From the NCBI GenBank assembly GCA_944388635.1, contig CALXJN010000121.1:1-8183 (forward strand): a DNA stretch of 8,183 bases. Reading direction: 5' to 3'. This DNA comes from an uncultured Clostridia bacterium. Its GTDB lineage: Bacteria; Bacillota; Clostridia; TANB77; CAG-508. This document shows positions 1-6,723 of this stretch, one piece after another. The notes below the pieces were generated by a model that was not told the origin of the DNA, did no database searches, and saw only the letters and a program-made list of their open reading frames with translations. The position numbers and the translations under genes were made by a program. Within the stretch, counting starts at the first letter, position 1. Each line of letters opens with the position of its first letter.

Positions 1-396
1 AAAGTATATGAAGCATGCTTTAAAGAAGAAAATTTGTATGACTATAAGATTTATATAAGCATAATTTTAACAAATGAAGAAAACATACAAAAAATAAATA
101 AAGAATATAGAAATATAGACAACCCAACAGATGTATTATCATTTCCTATGTTTGAAAAAGATGAAATAGAAAAAGCAAAGGAAAATGAAGAAGCACTAGG
201 AGATATAATTATATGCATACCAATTGTAAAAAGACAAGCAGTTGAATATGAACATAGTGAAGAAAGAGAATTTGCATATATGCTGGTGCATGGCTTTTAT
301 CATCTAATGGGTTATGACCACATAAAAGAGGAAGACAAAAAAGTAATGAGGCAAAAGGAAGAAAATATTTTAAATAAATTAAATATAAAGGACTGA
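1..396 (+). CDS. ybeY: Endoribonuclease YbeY, 3' part (5' end outside window)
   Basis: YbeY is a zinc-dependent cytoplasmic endoribonuclease needed for 16S rRNA 3'-end maturation and ribosome quality control. The frame is open from base 1, so the gene starts upstream; the TTG at 34 is an internal leucine codon, not a start. Visible family marks are the N-PTDVLSFP segment around 121-150, an LGDI segment near 198-209, and the zinc motif HGFYHLMGYDH at about 289-321, whose three histidines bind the metal. The motif carries FY where the family usually has a leucine (HGxLHLxGYDH), a mild variation. About 131 residues are present, so roughly the first 20-40 are missing. The stop lies 6 bases before the DUF3048 gene, suggesting co-transcription. 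Identification rests on the metal motif and overall pattern and is firm. Confidence 0.95.
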   Translation, partial: KVYEACFKEENLYDYKIYISIILTNEENIQKINKEYRNIDNPTDVLSFPMFEKDEIEKAKENEEALGDIIICIPIVKRQAVEYEHSEEREFAYMLVHGFYHLMGYDHIKEEDKKVMRQKEENILNKLNIKD

Positions 397-402
397 TAAA
401 AT

Positions 403-1446
403 ATGAAAGTAAAAATTTTAATAGCACTACTTGTAATTGCAATTATAGTTTTTGGTGTACTTCTTGGAATGAAATTTATGAAAAATGAAGATACAGAAGA
501 AACTTATGGAAATCTTGCAGACGGAAATAACACAATGACAGTTGTATTAGATGAAAAAGAGGAAGAAGTTCCACAAAGTAAATATTCCGGAAATGAAAGA
601 ACACTTGCAATAATGATAGACAATGTAGGAGGAGCAGTACCACAAACAGGTTTAAACGAAGCTATGCTTGTATATGAGGCTTATGTTGAAGGTGGGCTTA
701 CAAGAATGCTTGCAGTATATAAAAATGCAAACGTTGAAACAATAGGTCCTACAAGAAGTGCAAGACCAGTGTTTATAGATTACGCATTAGAAAATGACAG
801 TATATTTGTACATTATGGTGGAAGTGAAAGAGCACTTGACGATGTAGAAAAATTAGATATGGACAATGCAAACGGAATCTTATCTCCAAAAAATGTATTC
901 TGGAGAACTAAGGATAAAAAAGCACCACATAACGCATTAACAAACACAGAAAGAATTTGGGAATATGCAGACAGCCAAAAATACAGAAAAACAACAAATG
1001 AAAGAAATGTTTTAAACTATGTAACAGAAGAAGTTACATTGGATGAAGGCACTGTCGCAAATACTGTAGATATACCATATGCAGCATCAAAAGTTAAATA
1101 TGAATATAACCCAGAAACAGGACTTTATGAAAGATACTGGAAAGGTAGTCTTAGCAAAGACTGGTTAACAGGAGAAAAAATAACAACAAAAAATATAATA
1201 ATAACAATTGCTAAAAACTATACAACATCAGAAGAAAATGGATATGGAAGACAAGAAATAGAAAATATAGGAAACTTAGACGGATATTATATAACAAATG
1301 GAAAAGCAATAAAAATAAAATGCGAAAAAACAACAAGAGCAGGAAAAACTGTATATAAAGATTTGGAAGGAAATGAAATTAAAGTAAATGACGGAAATAC
1401 ATATGTACAGATTATACCACCTAGCATGGATTTAACTATAAATTAG
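403..1446 (+). CDS. DUF3048 (YerB-like) membrane-anchored protein
   Basis: This 347-residue protein has an uncharged segment at about residues 4-23 after a short basic start, so it should be anchored with its body outside the membrane. No lipobox cysteine is present, unlike the YerB lipoprotein of Bacillus. The DUF3048 N-terminal domain (about 60-190) is recognisable from LAIMIDN, PQTGLNEAMLVYEA, the EGGLTRMLAVY segment and IGPTRSARPVFIDYA. The C-terminal DUF3048 domain (about 225-345) has IENIGNLDGYYITNGK, a KTVYKDLEGNEI segment and NDGNTYVQIIPP. The molecular function of the family is not established. The start is supported by AAAGGA at 387-392, which lies inside the end of ybeY. All arginine codons are AGA. 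The family call is firm; any functional statement would be a guess. Confidence 0.9.
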   Translation: MKVKILIALLVIAIIVFGVLLGMKFMKNEDTEETYGNLADGNNTMTVVLDEKEEEVPQSKYSGNERTLAIMIDNVGGAVPQTGLNEAMLVYEAYVEGGLTRMLAVYKNANVETIGPTRSARPVFIDYALENDSIFVHYGGSERALDDVEKLDMDNANGILSPKNVFWRTKDKKAPHNALTNTERIWEYADSQKYRKTTNERNVLNYVTEEVTLDEGTVANTVDIPYAASKVKYEYNPETGLYERYWKGSLSKDWLTGEKITTKNIIITIAKNYTTSEENGYGRQEIENIGNLDGYYITNGKAIKIKCEKTTRAGKTVYKDLEGNEIKVNDGNTYVQIIPPSMDLTIN

Positions 1447-1473
1447 CAAATAATTGAAAAACGGAGGAATTTT

Positions 1474-3006
1474 ATGGCAAGACGCGCAAGAAGGTATGAG
1501 GCAGATTCAAAATTGAATGTTAAAAAGATAATCGCAGTAATCGTATTTATTTTAGTAGTTATAATGTTTATTGTAGGAATAAGATTTTTACTTACAAGTA
1601 ATACTGAGAGTTCAACAGGCAAAGTAGAAACAGTAACATATTATACAATATATGATAATGGAAAATGGGGAGTAATAAATTCTTATGGAGAAACAGTAAT
1701 AGATGCAAGCTATGATGATATGATAGTTGTGCCAGATAGCACAAAAGCCGTATTTGTATGCACATATGATGTAAATTATGAAGACGGAAGCTATAAATCA
1801 AAAGTACTTAATGAAAAAGGAAAAGAAATAGCAAAAGGGTATGATAAAGTAGATACAATTGCAAACTATGATAAAAGCCAAAATATTTGGTATGAAAGCA
1901 ATGTATTAAAAGTACAAAAAAATGGCAAATGGGGCTTATGCGATTTCTCTGGAAAAGAAATACTTCCTTGTGAATATGAAAGCATAGAAACACTTAAAGG
2001 AGTTAAAAACAGTTTATTAATTGTTAAAGATGGAAAATATGGACTTTCAGATAATTCAGGCAACATAATTATCGAACCAAATTACAGCAAAATTGAAAAG
2101 ATAGAAGACGATTATAAAAACGGATATATTGTTATAAATCAAGAAGGAAAATATGGAATAATAGGTTTTGATAAATCAGTTACTTTAGAATGCAATTACG
2201 AAGAGATAAAAGGTATTTATTCAGCAAATTATTTTGTAGTTAAAAATAATGGTAAATACATTATAATTGATAAAGAAGGAAATACAGTATTAGAAAATGC
2301 ATTTGATGATGTAATTGATATAAGTGGAGACTATATTATAGCCAAAAAAGGAGAAAAAGTAGGTGTACTTGATAAAACAGGACAGACAAAAATAAATTTT
2401 GAATATGATGAAATAAGAGGAACAAATACAAACAATTTTATAGCTAAGAAAAATGAAAAATACGGAATAGTAAATGTAAATGGAGAAGAAAAACTAGCAT
2501 TTGAAGCTATAGATATTAGTCATGTTTCAACAGGAGATTTCTTTATTGCAGATTATTTAGAAAATGAAAAATTAGTATCAAAAGTTATAGACTCAAAATT
2601 TGAAACAAAGATAACAGGAATAGTTTCAGAAATAAACGAGGAAAAAGGATATTTAAGAATATTTACAGATGACAATTATAAATACTACAATTTTAAATTT
2701 GAAGAAAAACAATCATCAACATTTTTAACAACAAACACATTATTCCTAAGCAAAAAGGACGGCAAATACGGTTTTGTAGATAAAGAGGGAACTGTTGTAG
2801 TAGACTATATATATGATGATGCAACAGAGCAAAATGCTAGTGGATATGCAGCAATAAAAAAAGACGGAGTATGGGGAGCAATAGATGCAAAAGGAAAAGT
2901 TATTGTAGAACCAGAATATAATTTAGATAATAATACAAAGATAGACTTTATAAGCACATGGCACTTATGTGAAGACACAAACGCAAATTATTATTTAGAT
3001 GTATAA
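1474..3006 (+). CDS. Membrane-anchored WG-repeat protein
   Basis: This 510-residue protein has a basic N-terminus (RRARR), one membrane helix at about 18-41, and then an extracytoplasmic chain of about nine WG (KWG) repeats. Recognisable repeat cores include NGKWGVINSYGETVI near 62, NGKWGLCDFSGKEIL near 149, DGKYGLSDNSGNIII, EGKYGIIGFDKSVTL, NGKYIIIDKEGNTVL, EKVGVLDKTGQT, NEKYGIVNVNGEE, DGKYGFVDKEGTVVV and DGVWGAIDAKGKVIV. Each repeat is followed by an acidic/aromatic segment such as EYDEI. In most middle repeats the tryptophan is replaced by tyrosine. WG repeats form beta-rich modules of mostly unknown role, thought to mediate binding. The start has a clear GGAGG at 1463-1467. The gene sits 27 bases after the DUF3048 gene and ends just ahead of a second membrane protein, so the three may act together at the cell surface; that link is inference. 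Confidence 0.9.
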   Translation: MARRARRYEADSKLNVKKIIAVIVFILVVIMFIVGIRFLLTSNTESSTGKVETVTYYTIYDNGKWGVINSYGETVIDASYDDMIVVPDSTKAVFVCTYDVNYEDGSYKSKVLNEKGKEIAKGYDKVDTIANYDKSQNIWYESNVLKVQKNGKWGLCDFSGKEILPCEYESIETLKGVKNSLLIVKDGKYGLSDNSGNIIIEPNYSKIEKIEDDYKNGYIVINQEGKYGIIGFDKSVTLECNYEEIKGIYSANYFVVKNNGKYIIIDKEGNTVLENAFDDVIDISGDYIIAKKGEKVGVLDKTGQTKINFEYDEIRGTNTNNFIAKKNEKYGIVNVNGEEKLAFEAIDISHVSTGDFFIADYLENEKLVSKVIDSKFETKITGIVSEINEEKGYLRIFTDDNYKYYNFKFEEKQSSTFLTTNTLFLSKKDGKYGFVDKEGTVVVDYIYDDATEQNASGYAAIKKDGVWGAIDAKGKVIVEPEYNLDNNTKIDFISTWHLCEDTNANYYLDV

Positions 3007-3013
3007 ATTTACT

Positions 3014-3023
3014 AAGGAAGTGA
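3014..3023 (+). promoter_or_regulatory. Ribosome binding site deciding the start at 3032
   Basis: AAGGAAGTGA lies 8-11 bases before the ATG at 3032. An earlier in-frame ATG at 2999 overlaps the WG-gene stop by 8 bases but has no purine-rich Shine-Dalgarno sequence ahead of it. The start at 3032 is therefore preferred. Confidence 0.65.
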
Positions 3024-3031
3024 AGAAACAT

Positions 3032-4267
3032 ATGGAACTAAAGATGAAATACCATTATAGCTATTTTATATATCCCTATGTTGTAAAAACAGAAAAATAC
3101 AGCAAATATATGCAAAGACTATTAAAAAATAGCAAATGTAAATTAAAAATCTTTGAAAAAAGAAAAGATTTTAGCATGTATAACTACTTTTTACCAACAG
3201 TAAGAGAGTACATGTTTAAAAGCTTTATGTTTGCAGATACAAGTATGAGAGTATTTAAATCATTTGGAATAAAATTGCAGGCTAATATGTTATCTCAAAT
3301 ACCTTGTACAATTTTTGATTACAATTTAGGGGAAGATATACAAGCAAAAGCAGGAGAAGAAGATGGTATTTTCTTTAAAATACAAAAAATAGAGATAATT
3401 TGTTTTAATACAGGAATATGTTTTTTAGTACTAAAAACAAATATTGAAGATAGTGATAAATTTTCAGACCTTTTGAATTTTAATTTTAGATTTAGAGATA
3501 TAAATTCAGAAGTAAAAGATATTTTTAGTTATAATAAAATAAAATTGCAAACAGGAACATTTAGTGATATAAAAAAATTGTCAGACATTATAAAGGAACT
3601 TACATGGAACCCAGTAGAATCTAAGAAAATAGATATTGATGTAAATAGATTTTTAACATACTCTTATGTGTGTTTAGACCAAGAATATTGGAATGATGTA
3701 CATGAATTTAAAGAAATAGAAAAGGAATTTTTTAAATTTGCAAATGTGCTAAATAGTGAATTTAATTCTATATTTAATAATGAAAGGCTAAATGTAGTAA
3801 ATCTTGGAAAATACATAAAAATAGGAGTAAGTTCAGCAGGAGTAAATCTTATAACTTCAAGCATAAATACAGTAAATTATACAAATTTACCATTTGAATA
3901 TGAAAATGAATATTTTTATACATATATTTTTGCATTATATCAAAAATTTTATTTAAATAAACTTTTAAACGATTTTAAAAACACAAAAGAGATAGAGAGA
4001 AATAAGGAAGAATTTATAAAGTTTACAAACGATATATGGATACATGAAATAACTAACAATGACAATGGAAACTTAATGTACAAAGAAATACTTAAAGGAT
4101 TAGAATTAGACGAAATTTATGAAAAAGTTAAAAGACAATATGATATTGCTTACAAAAATTCTAAAGTAAAGAATAACGAAAAATTAAACAAAGTAATTCT
4201 TTTTATGCTAATAGTTTCGCTAATTGTAAATGTAATAAATTTTATAATATTATACAAATTAAGATAG
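3032..4267 (+). CDS. Unrecognised protein with C-terminal membrane helix, possibly CorA-like
   Basis: This 411-residue protein has no signal peptide. It is rich in Asn, Lys, Phe and Tyr, with a mixed alpha/beta-looking first half, a long charged, helical-looking second half, and one strong hydrophobic segment at the very end (about 388-408), followed by YKLR. This is a tail-anchored layout with the body in the cytoplasm. The second half contains FALYQKFYLNKLLNDF, an EEFIKFTNDIWIHEITN stretch with NGNLMYKEILKGL after it, and a final coiled helix. The pattern reminds me of CorA-like proteins annotated in Clostridia, but the CorA GMN motif and a second membrane helix are absent, so this is only a hint. 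It follows the WG-repeat gene by 25 bases and precedes acpS by 9. It uses no CGG codons and arginine is nearly always AGA. I do not assign a function. Confidence 0.75.
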   Translation: MELKMKYHYSYFIYPYVVKTEKYSKYMQRLLKNSKCKLKIFEKRKDFSMYNYFLPTVREYMFKSFMFADTSMRVFKSFGIKLQANMLSQIPCTIFDYNLGEDIQAKAGEEDGIFFKIQKIEIICFNTGICFLVLKTNIEDSDKFSDLLNFNFRFRDINSEVKDIFSYNKIKLQTGTFSDIKKLSDIIKELTWNPVESKKIDIDVNRFLTYSYVCLDQEYWNDVHEFKEIEKEFFKFANVLNSEFNSIFNNERLNVVNLGKYIKIGVSSAGVNLITSSINTVNYTNLPFEYENEYFYTYIFALYQKFYLNKLLNDFKNTKEIERNKEEFIKFTNDIWIHEITNNDNGNLMYKEILKGLELDEIYEKVKRQYDIAYKNSKVKNNEKLNKVILFMLIVSLIVNVINFIILYKLR

Positions 4268-4276
4268 GGGATAACA

Positions 4277-4649
4277 ATGCAAATAACTTGTGGAACAGAC
4301 ATTATTGAAATAGATAGAATAAAAGAAGCGATAGAAAATAATGGAAAGTTTATAACTGAAATCTATACAAAAAGAGAAATTAAATATTGTGAAGAAAAAA
4401 ACAAGGTTAAATATCAGCACTATGCAGCAAGGTTTGCAGCGAAGGAAGCAATATTTAAAGCAATTTCCAACAAATTAAAAAATAAATTTGATATGACATG
4501 GAACGATGTAGAAATATTAAATGATGAAAATCGGAAGACCAATAATAAATTTTATTGAAAAAAAGCCACAAGATTTAGAAAGCATAGAAATTAGTATATC
4601 ACATTGCAAAGAATTTGCTATTGCAAATGTAATCGCAATATTTTCATAA
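4277..4649 (+). CDS. acpS: Holo-[acyl-carrier-protein] synthase, interrupted by a +1 shift
   Basis: AcpS transfers 4'-phosphopantetheine from CoA to the serine of acyl carrier protein, activating it for fatty acid synthesis; it is usually essential. The magnesium-binding motif GTDIIEIDRI (Asp8) and ARFAAKEAIFKA (Glu57) are present. The reading frame from 4277 ends at TGA 4556-4558 after 93 residues. Dropping one base (C4532, or equally T4531) restores ENGRPIINFIEKK and the family's C-terminal ISISHCKEFAIANVIA, ending at TAA 4647-4649 for 123 residues, the normal AcpS length. The break falls exactly before the conserved glycine of the NGRP motif. It has the same sequence context, TCGGAA, as the break in tatD just downstream. 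Either this is a sequence error or the cell reads +1 here; loss of an essential gene is unlikely. The gap from the preceding stop is 9 bases, with GGGGAT at 4267-4272 as the ribosome binding site. Confidence 0.9.
4531..4536 (+). other. Putative +1 frameshift site TCGGAA in acpS
   Basis: In frame this reads AAT CGG AAG; the protein family requires Asn-Gly-Arg-Pro, which is AAT (skip C) GGA AGA CCA. CGG is codon 86. The zero frame meets TGA eight codons after CGG. The insertion could equally be the T, because AAC GGA also encodes Asn-Gly. Confidence 0.55.
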
Positions 4650-4664
4650 AAGAGAGGATGTAAA

Positions 4665-5448
4665 ATGGAATTTTTTGACACACATGCACATTATAACGAT
4701 GAACAGTTTAATGAAGACAGAGAAGAGATAATAAAAGCTGTATATGAAGCAGGAGTAACAAGAATAGTTGTTGTTGGAGATAATGTAGAAAATTCAAAAA
4801 AAGTCATAGAACTTGCAAATACACATGATTTTATGTATGCAGCAGTTCGGAATACATCCAAATGAAATTACAGAAAATGAAAAAGAGATAGATAAACAAA
4901 TTCTCGAGATAGAAAAATTGGTAAAAGAAAATAAAAAAGTTGTTGCAATAGGAGAAATAGGCTTAGATAATCATTGGGTAAAAGATAAGAAAGAATTGCA
5001 AAGGTATGCTTTTTTAGAACAAATTAAACTCGCAAATAAATTAGAGCTTCCAATTGCTATACATTCAAGAGATGCAATAATGGAAACAATAGAAATATTA
5101 AAGGGAGATATACTACCAAAGAAAAAAGGCATTTTGCATTGCTGTCAATTAAATAAAGATTTAGTAAAAGCAGGAATGGAAGCAGAATTTTATATATCTT
5201 TTGCAGGAGCAATAACATTTAAAAATTCAAAAAATGCAGAAGAAATACTCCAAATAGTTACAGAAGATAAAATGCTAATAGAGACAGACTGCCCATATCT
5301 TAGCCCAGAACCAAACAGAGGAAAGAGAAACGATTCAAGAAATTTGATATATACAGCAAAGAAGATTGCAGAAGTAAAACAAATACCACTAGAAGAAGTT
5401 GCAAAAATTACATATGGGAACGGAAATAAAATTTATGGATTAAAATAA
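4665..5448 (+). CDS. tatD: TatD family metal-dependent hydrolase/DNase, interrupted by a +1 shift
   Basis: TatD proteins are cytoplasmic TIM-barrel metallohydrolases with 3'-5' exonuclease activity. In the joined 260-residue product, a normal family length, the metal ligands are visible: DTHAHY (His7, His9), GEIGLDNHW (Glu97), HSRDA (His133), LHCC (His158) and ETDCPYLSPEPNRG (Asp208). The frame from 4665 stops at TGA 4863-4865 after 66 residues. A second frame covers 4849-5448. The join is at codon 62: skipping C4848 (or T4847) gives AAVGIHPNE, the conserved GxHP motif. An ATG at 4813 in the second frame has no good ribosome binding site and would give nonsense before GIHP. The usual HCFSG motif is HCCQL here, an uncommon variant. 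GAGAGGAT precedes the start, 15 bases after the acpS stop. It is the last gene of the plus-strand cluster. Confidence 0.92.
4847..4852 (+). other. Putative +1 frameshift site TCGGAA in tatD
   Basis: In frame this reads GTT CGG AAT; the family requires Val-Gly-Ile-His-Pro, which is GTT (skip C) GGA ATA CAT CCA. The zero frame meets TGA five codons after CGG. The hexamer is identical to the one at the acpS break, and again the next codon is a conserved glycine GGA. GTC GGA would also encode Val-Gly if the T is the extra base. Confidence 0.55.
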
Positions 5449-5558
5449 ACTTTTTACCTTGAGATTTGGAATGCTTCTAAAATAAAAAGAAGAGGATATA
5501 TTTAATTTTAAGTTTATCCGCGCAGCGATTAACGGAGCTGAAAGCGACGGCGAATTTT

Positions 5559-5592
5559 CTTAGCTCTTTGAACGAAGTGAATTAGAGCTAAG
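5559..5592. repeat. Hairpin with 9-bp stem inside the element
   Basis: CTTAGCTCT at 5559-5567 pairs perfectly with AGAGCTAAG at 5584-5592, enclosing a 16-base loop containing GAACGAAGTGAA. There is no T-run on either side, so it is not an intrinsic terminator. Confidence 0.65.
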
Positions 5593-5604
5593 TTATGCTG
5601 TGTA

Positions 5605-5643
5605 GGGCAAAACTTCTTATAAAGTTATTTAAAAGTTTTGCCC
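5605..5643. repeat. Hairpin with 11-bp stem inside the element
   Basis: GGGCAAAACTT at 5605-5615 pairs perfectly with AAGTTTTGCCC at 5633-5643, with a 17-base AT-rich loop. Beyond a 5-base bulge the stem can continue with TGCT (5596-5599) against AGCA (5644-5647). It is stable enough to fold in RNA from either strand. Confidence 0.7.
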
Positions 5644-5710
5644 AGCAAGGTAAACGGACAAATTAAATATATCCTCTTCTTTTAGTAAAGTCTAAAATAA
5701 TGTTTTAAGT

Positions 5711-6610
5711 TTATTTTAAATTCCTTAATGCTTCGACTCTTTCTTCTAAGCTTGGGTGAGTTGACCAAATGCTAGATTTATTAATCTTATCATCCCTAAA
5801 AGGAGTCACAATATACATGTGAGCAGTAGATTTATTTGCGGTTTCTAATTCATTCGGATCATTTGAAATCTTCTCAAGAGCAGAAATAAGCGCATCTGGA
5901 TTTCTTGTATATCTTGCTGAAGTCGCATCAGCTAAAAATTCTCTACGCCTCGATATAGCAAGCTGTGCAAGCTTTCCAAATATTGGAGCAAGAATTAAAA
6001 ACGCAAGTCCAATAAGCATAAAAATTGCATTTCCTCTACTACCACTATCATTATCTGAGTTACGTCTTCCGCCACCCCATAGAAAGGCTCTTGTAAACAC
6101 ATCAGAAAGAATTACAACAAAACTTACCATAACTGTTACAACAGCAGAAAGCCTAATATCATAATTCGCAATGTGCGCTAGTTCATGCCCGATAACTCCT
6201 TCAAGTTCATAATAATCAAGCTTTTCTAAAAGACCAGTTGTAACACAAATAACAGAATGTTCTGGATCACGACCAGTTGCAAAAGCATTTGGTTCTCTAT
6301 CTTCCATAACATAGATTTTAGGTGTACAATTTAAACCAGCACTTATAACAAGAGCATCTAAAATATTTACAAGTTTTTGATTTTCTTCATGAGTTGCAGG
6401 TCTAGCCTTTGACATCGACAAAACTATTTTATCGCTATTATAATACGAGCCAAAAGAAAGTGCAATTGATACACCAAGAGCGATAAAAATAGATACAGGC
6501 CCTAAATCAAAAGCCATACATACATAATAAAGAATTAATGTAATCGCAATTATAAATATTGAGATTATAACTCCAGTTTTAATTTTATTAGCACGTATAT
6601 CTTCATACAT
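5711..6610 (-). CDS. htpX: M48 family membrane metalloprotease HtpX
   Basis: HtpX is an integral-membrane zinc endopeptidase that degrades misfolded membrane proteins. This 299-residue copy has two N-terminal hydrophobic segments (about 13-31 and 37-55), the zinc motif HELAH at 142-146 within GVIGHELAHIANYD, two further membrane segments (about 155-175 and 195-215), and the third zinc ligand in RRREFLADA (Glu224). The C-terminal STHPSLEERVEALR is also typical of the family. Length and order match complete HtpX. The start is ATG at 6610, preceded by GAAAGGA at 6621-6627. It lies 113 bases downstream of lemA on the same strand, a frequent pairing in Firmicutes. Its spacer contains two hairpins that could set its expression relative to lemA. 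It converges with tatD across the inverted-repeat element. Confidence 0.96.
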   Translation of the reverse strand: MYEDIRANKIKTGVIISIFIIAITLILYYVCMAFDLGPVSIFIALGVSIALSFGSYYNSDKIVLSMSKARPATHEENQKLVNILDALVISAGLNCTPKIYVMEDREPNAFATGRDPEHSVICVTTGLLEKLDYYELEGVIGHELAHIANYDIRLSAVVTVMVSFVVILSDVFTRAFLWGGGRRNSDNDSGSRGNAIFMLIGLAFLILAPIFGKLAQLAISRRREFLADATSARYTRNPDALISALEKISNDPNELETANKSTAHMYIVTPFRDDKINKSSIWSTHPSLEERVEALRNLK

Positions 6611-6633
6611 ATCTTATCTATCCTTTCGAGTTT

Positions 6634-6663
6634 CGGCCATTTTAGATGTGTCCTAAACGACCG
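6634..6663 (-). promoter_or_regulatory. Stem-loop in the htpX leader
   Basis: On the minus strand CGGTCGTTTAG pairs with CTAAAATGGCCG around the loop GACACAT. This gives 11 pairs including two G-T wobbles and one bulged A. It ends just before the GAAAGGA ribosome binding site and has no T-run, so it looks like a 5' leader structure rather than a terminator. A role in stability or regulation is inference. Confidence 0.5.
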
Positions 6664-6677
6664 AGATTTGTAAAATA

Positions 6678-6709
6678 GCCAGCTAAAAAACAAAAAGTTT
6701 TCGGCTGGC
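6678..6709 (-). terminator. Weak terminator or attenuator after lemA
   Basis: Read on the minus strand, GCCAGC pairs with GCTGGC, and inside it GAAAAC can pair with GTTTTT around a TTTTT loop. TATTTTAC follows. It lies 15 bases after the lemA stop. The trailing T-run is short, so partial read-through into htpX is plausible. Confidence 0.45.
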
Positions 6710-6723
6710 ATATAATACACAAA

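Larger units (their letters stand above)
5485..5683. repeat. MITE-like structured element with 24-bp terminal inverted repeats
   Basis: The arm at 5485-5508 (starting AAAAGAAGAGGATATATT) is perfectly complementary to the arm at 5660-5683. The 199-base unit has no credible ORF. It carries a more GC-rich core (about 5518-5555) and two further hairpins, at 5559-5592 and 5605-5643. It lies between the converging genes tatD and htpX, where miniature inverted-repeat elements are often tolerated. A 10-base direct repeat, TCTAAAATAA, occurs at 5476-5485 and 5691-5700. It could be a target duplication, although 7 bases separate the right copy from the arm. The alternative is a large two-way terminator: the arms end in pyrimidine-rich runs on both strands. 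Confidence 0.6.

Noticed and set aside
209..442. Minus-strand ORF opposite ybeY, and similar short minus-strand ORFs opposite the WG-repeat and 3032-4267 genes
   Set aside because: They are reverse-frame shadows of AT-rich coding sequence with no ribosome binding sites or domains.
2999..3031. Earlier ATG at 2999 for the unknown membrane protein
   Set aside because: It has no Shine-Dalgarno sequence ahead of it, and a clear one precedes the ATG at 3032; an overlap start cannot be wholly excluded.
4528..4540. Possible sequencing-adapter remnant (ATCGGAAGA resembles part of a common adapter)
   Set aside because: Conserved coding sequence resumes immediately on both sides with only one extra base, and the tatD site shares only TCGGAA, so no adapter stretch is inserted.
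4813..4848. Independent start for the second half of tatD at ATG 4813
   Set aside because: There is no ribosome binding site, and residues before GIHP do not resemble TatD, whereas the other frame matches the family up to the shift point.
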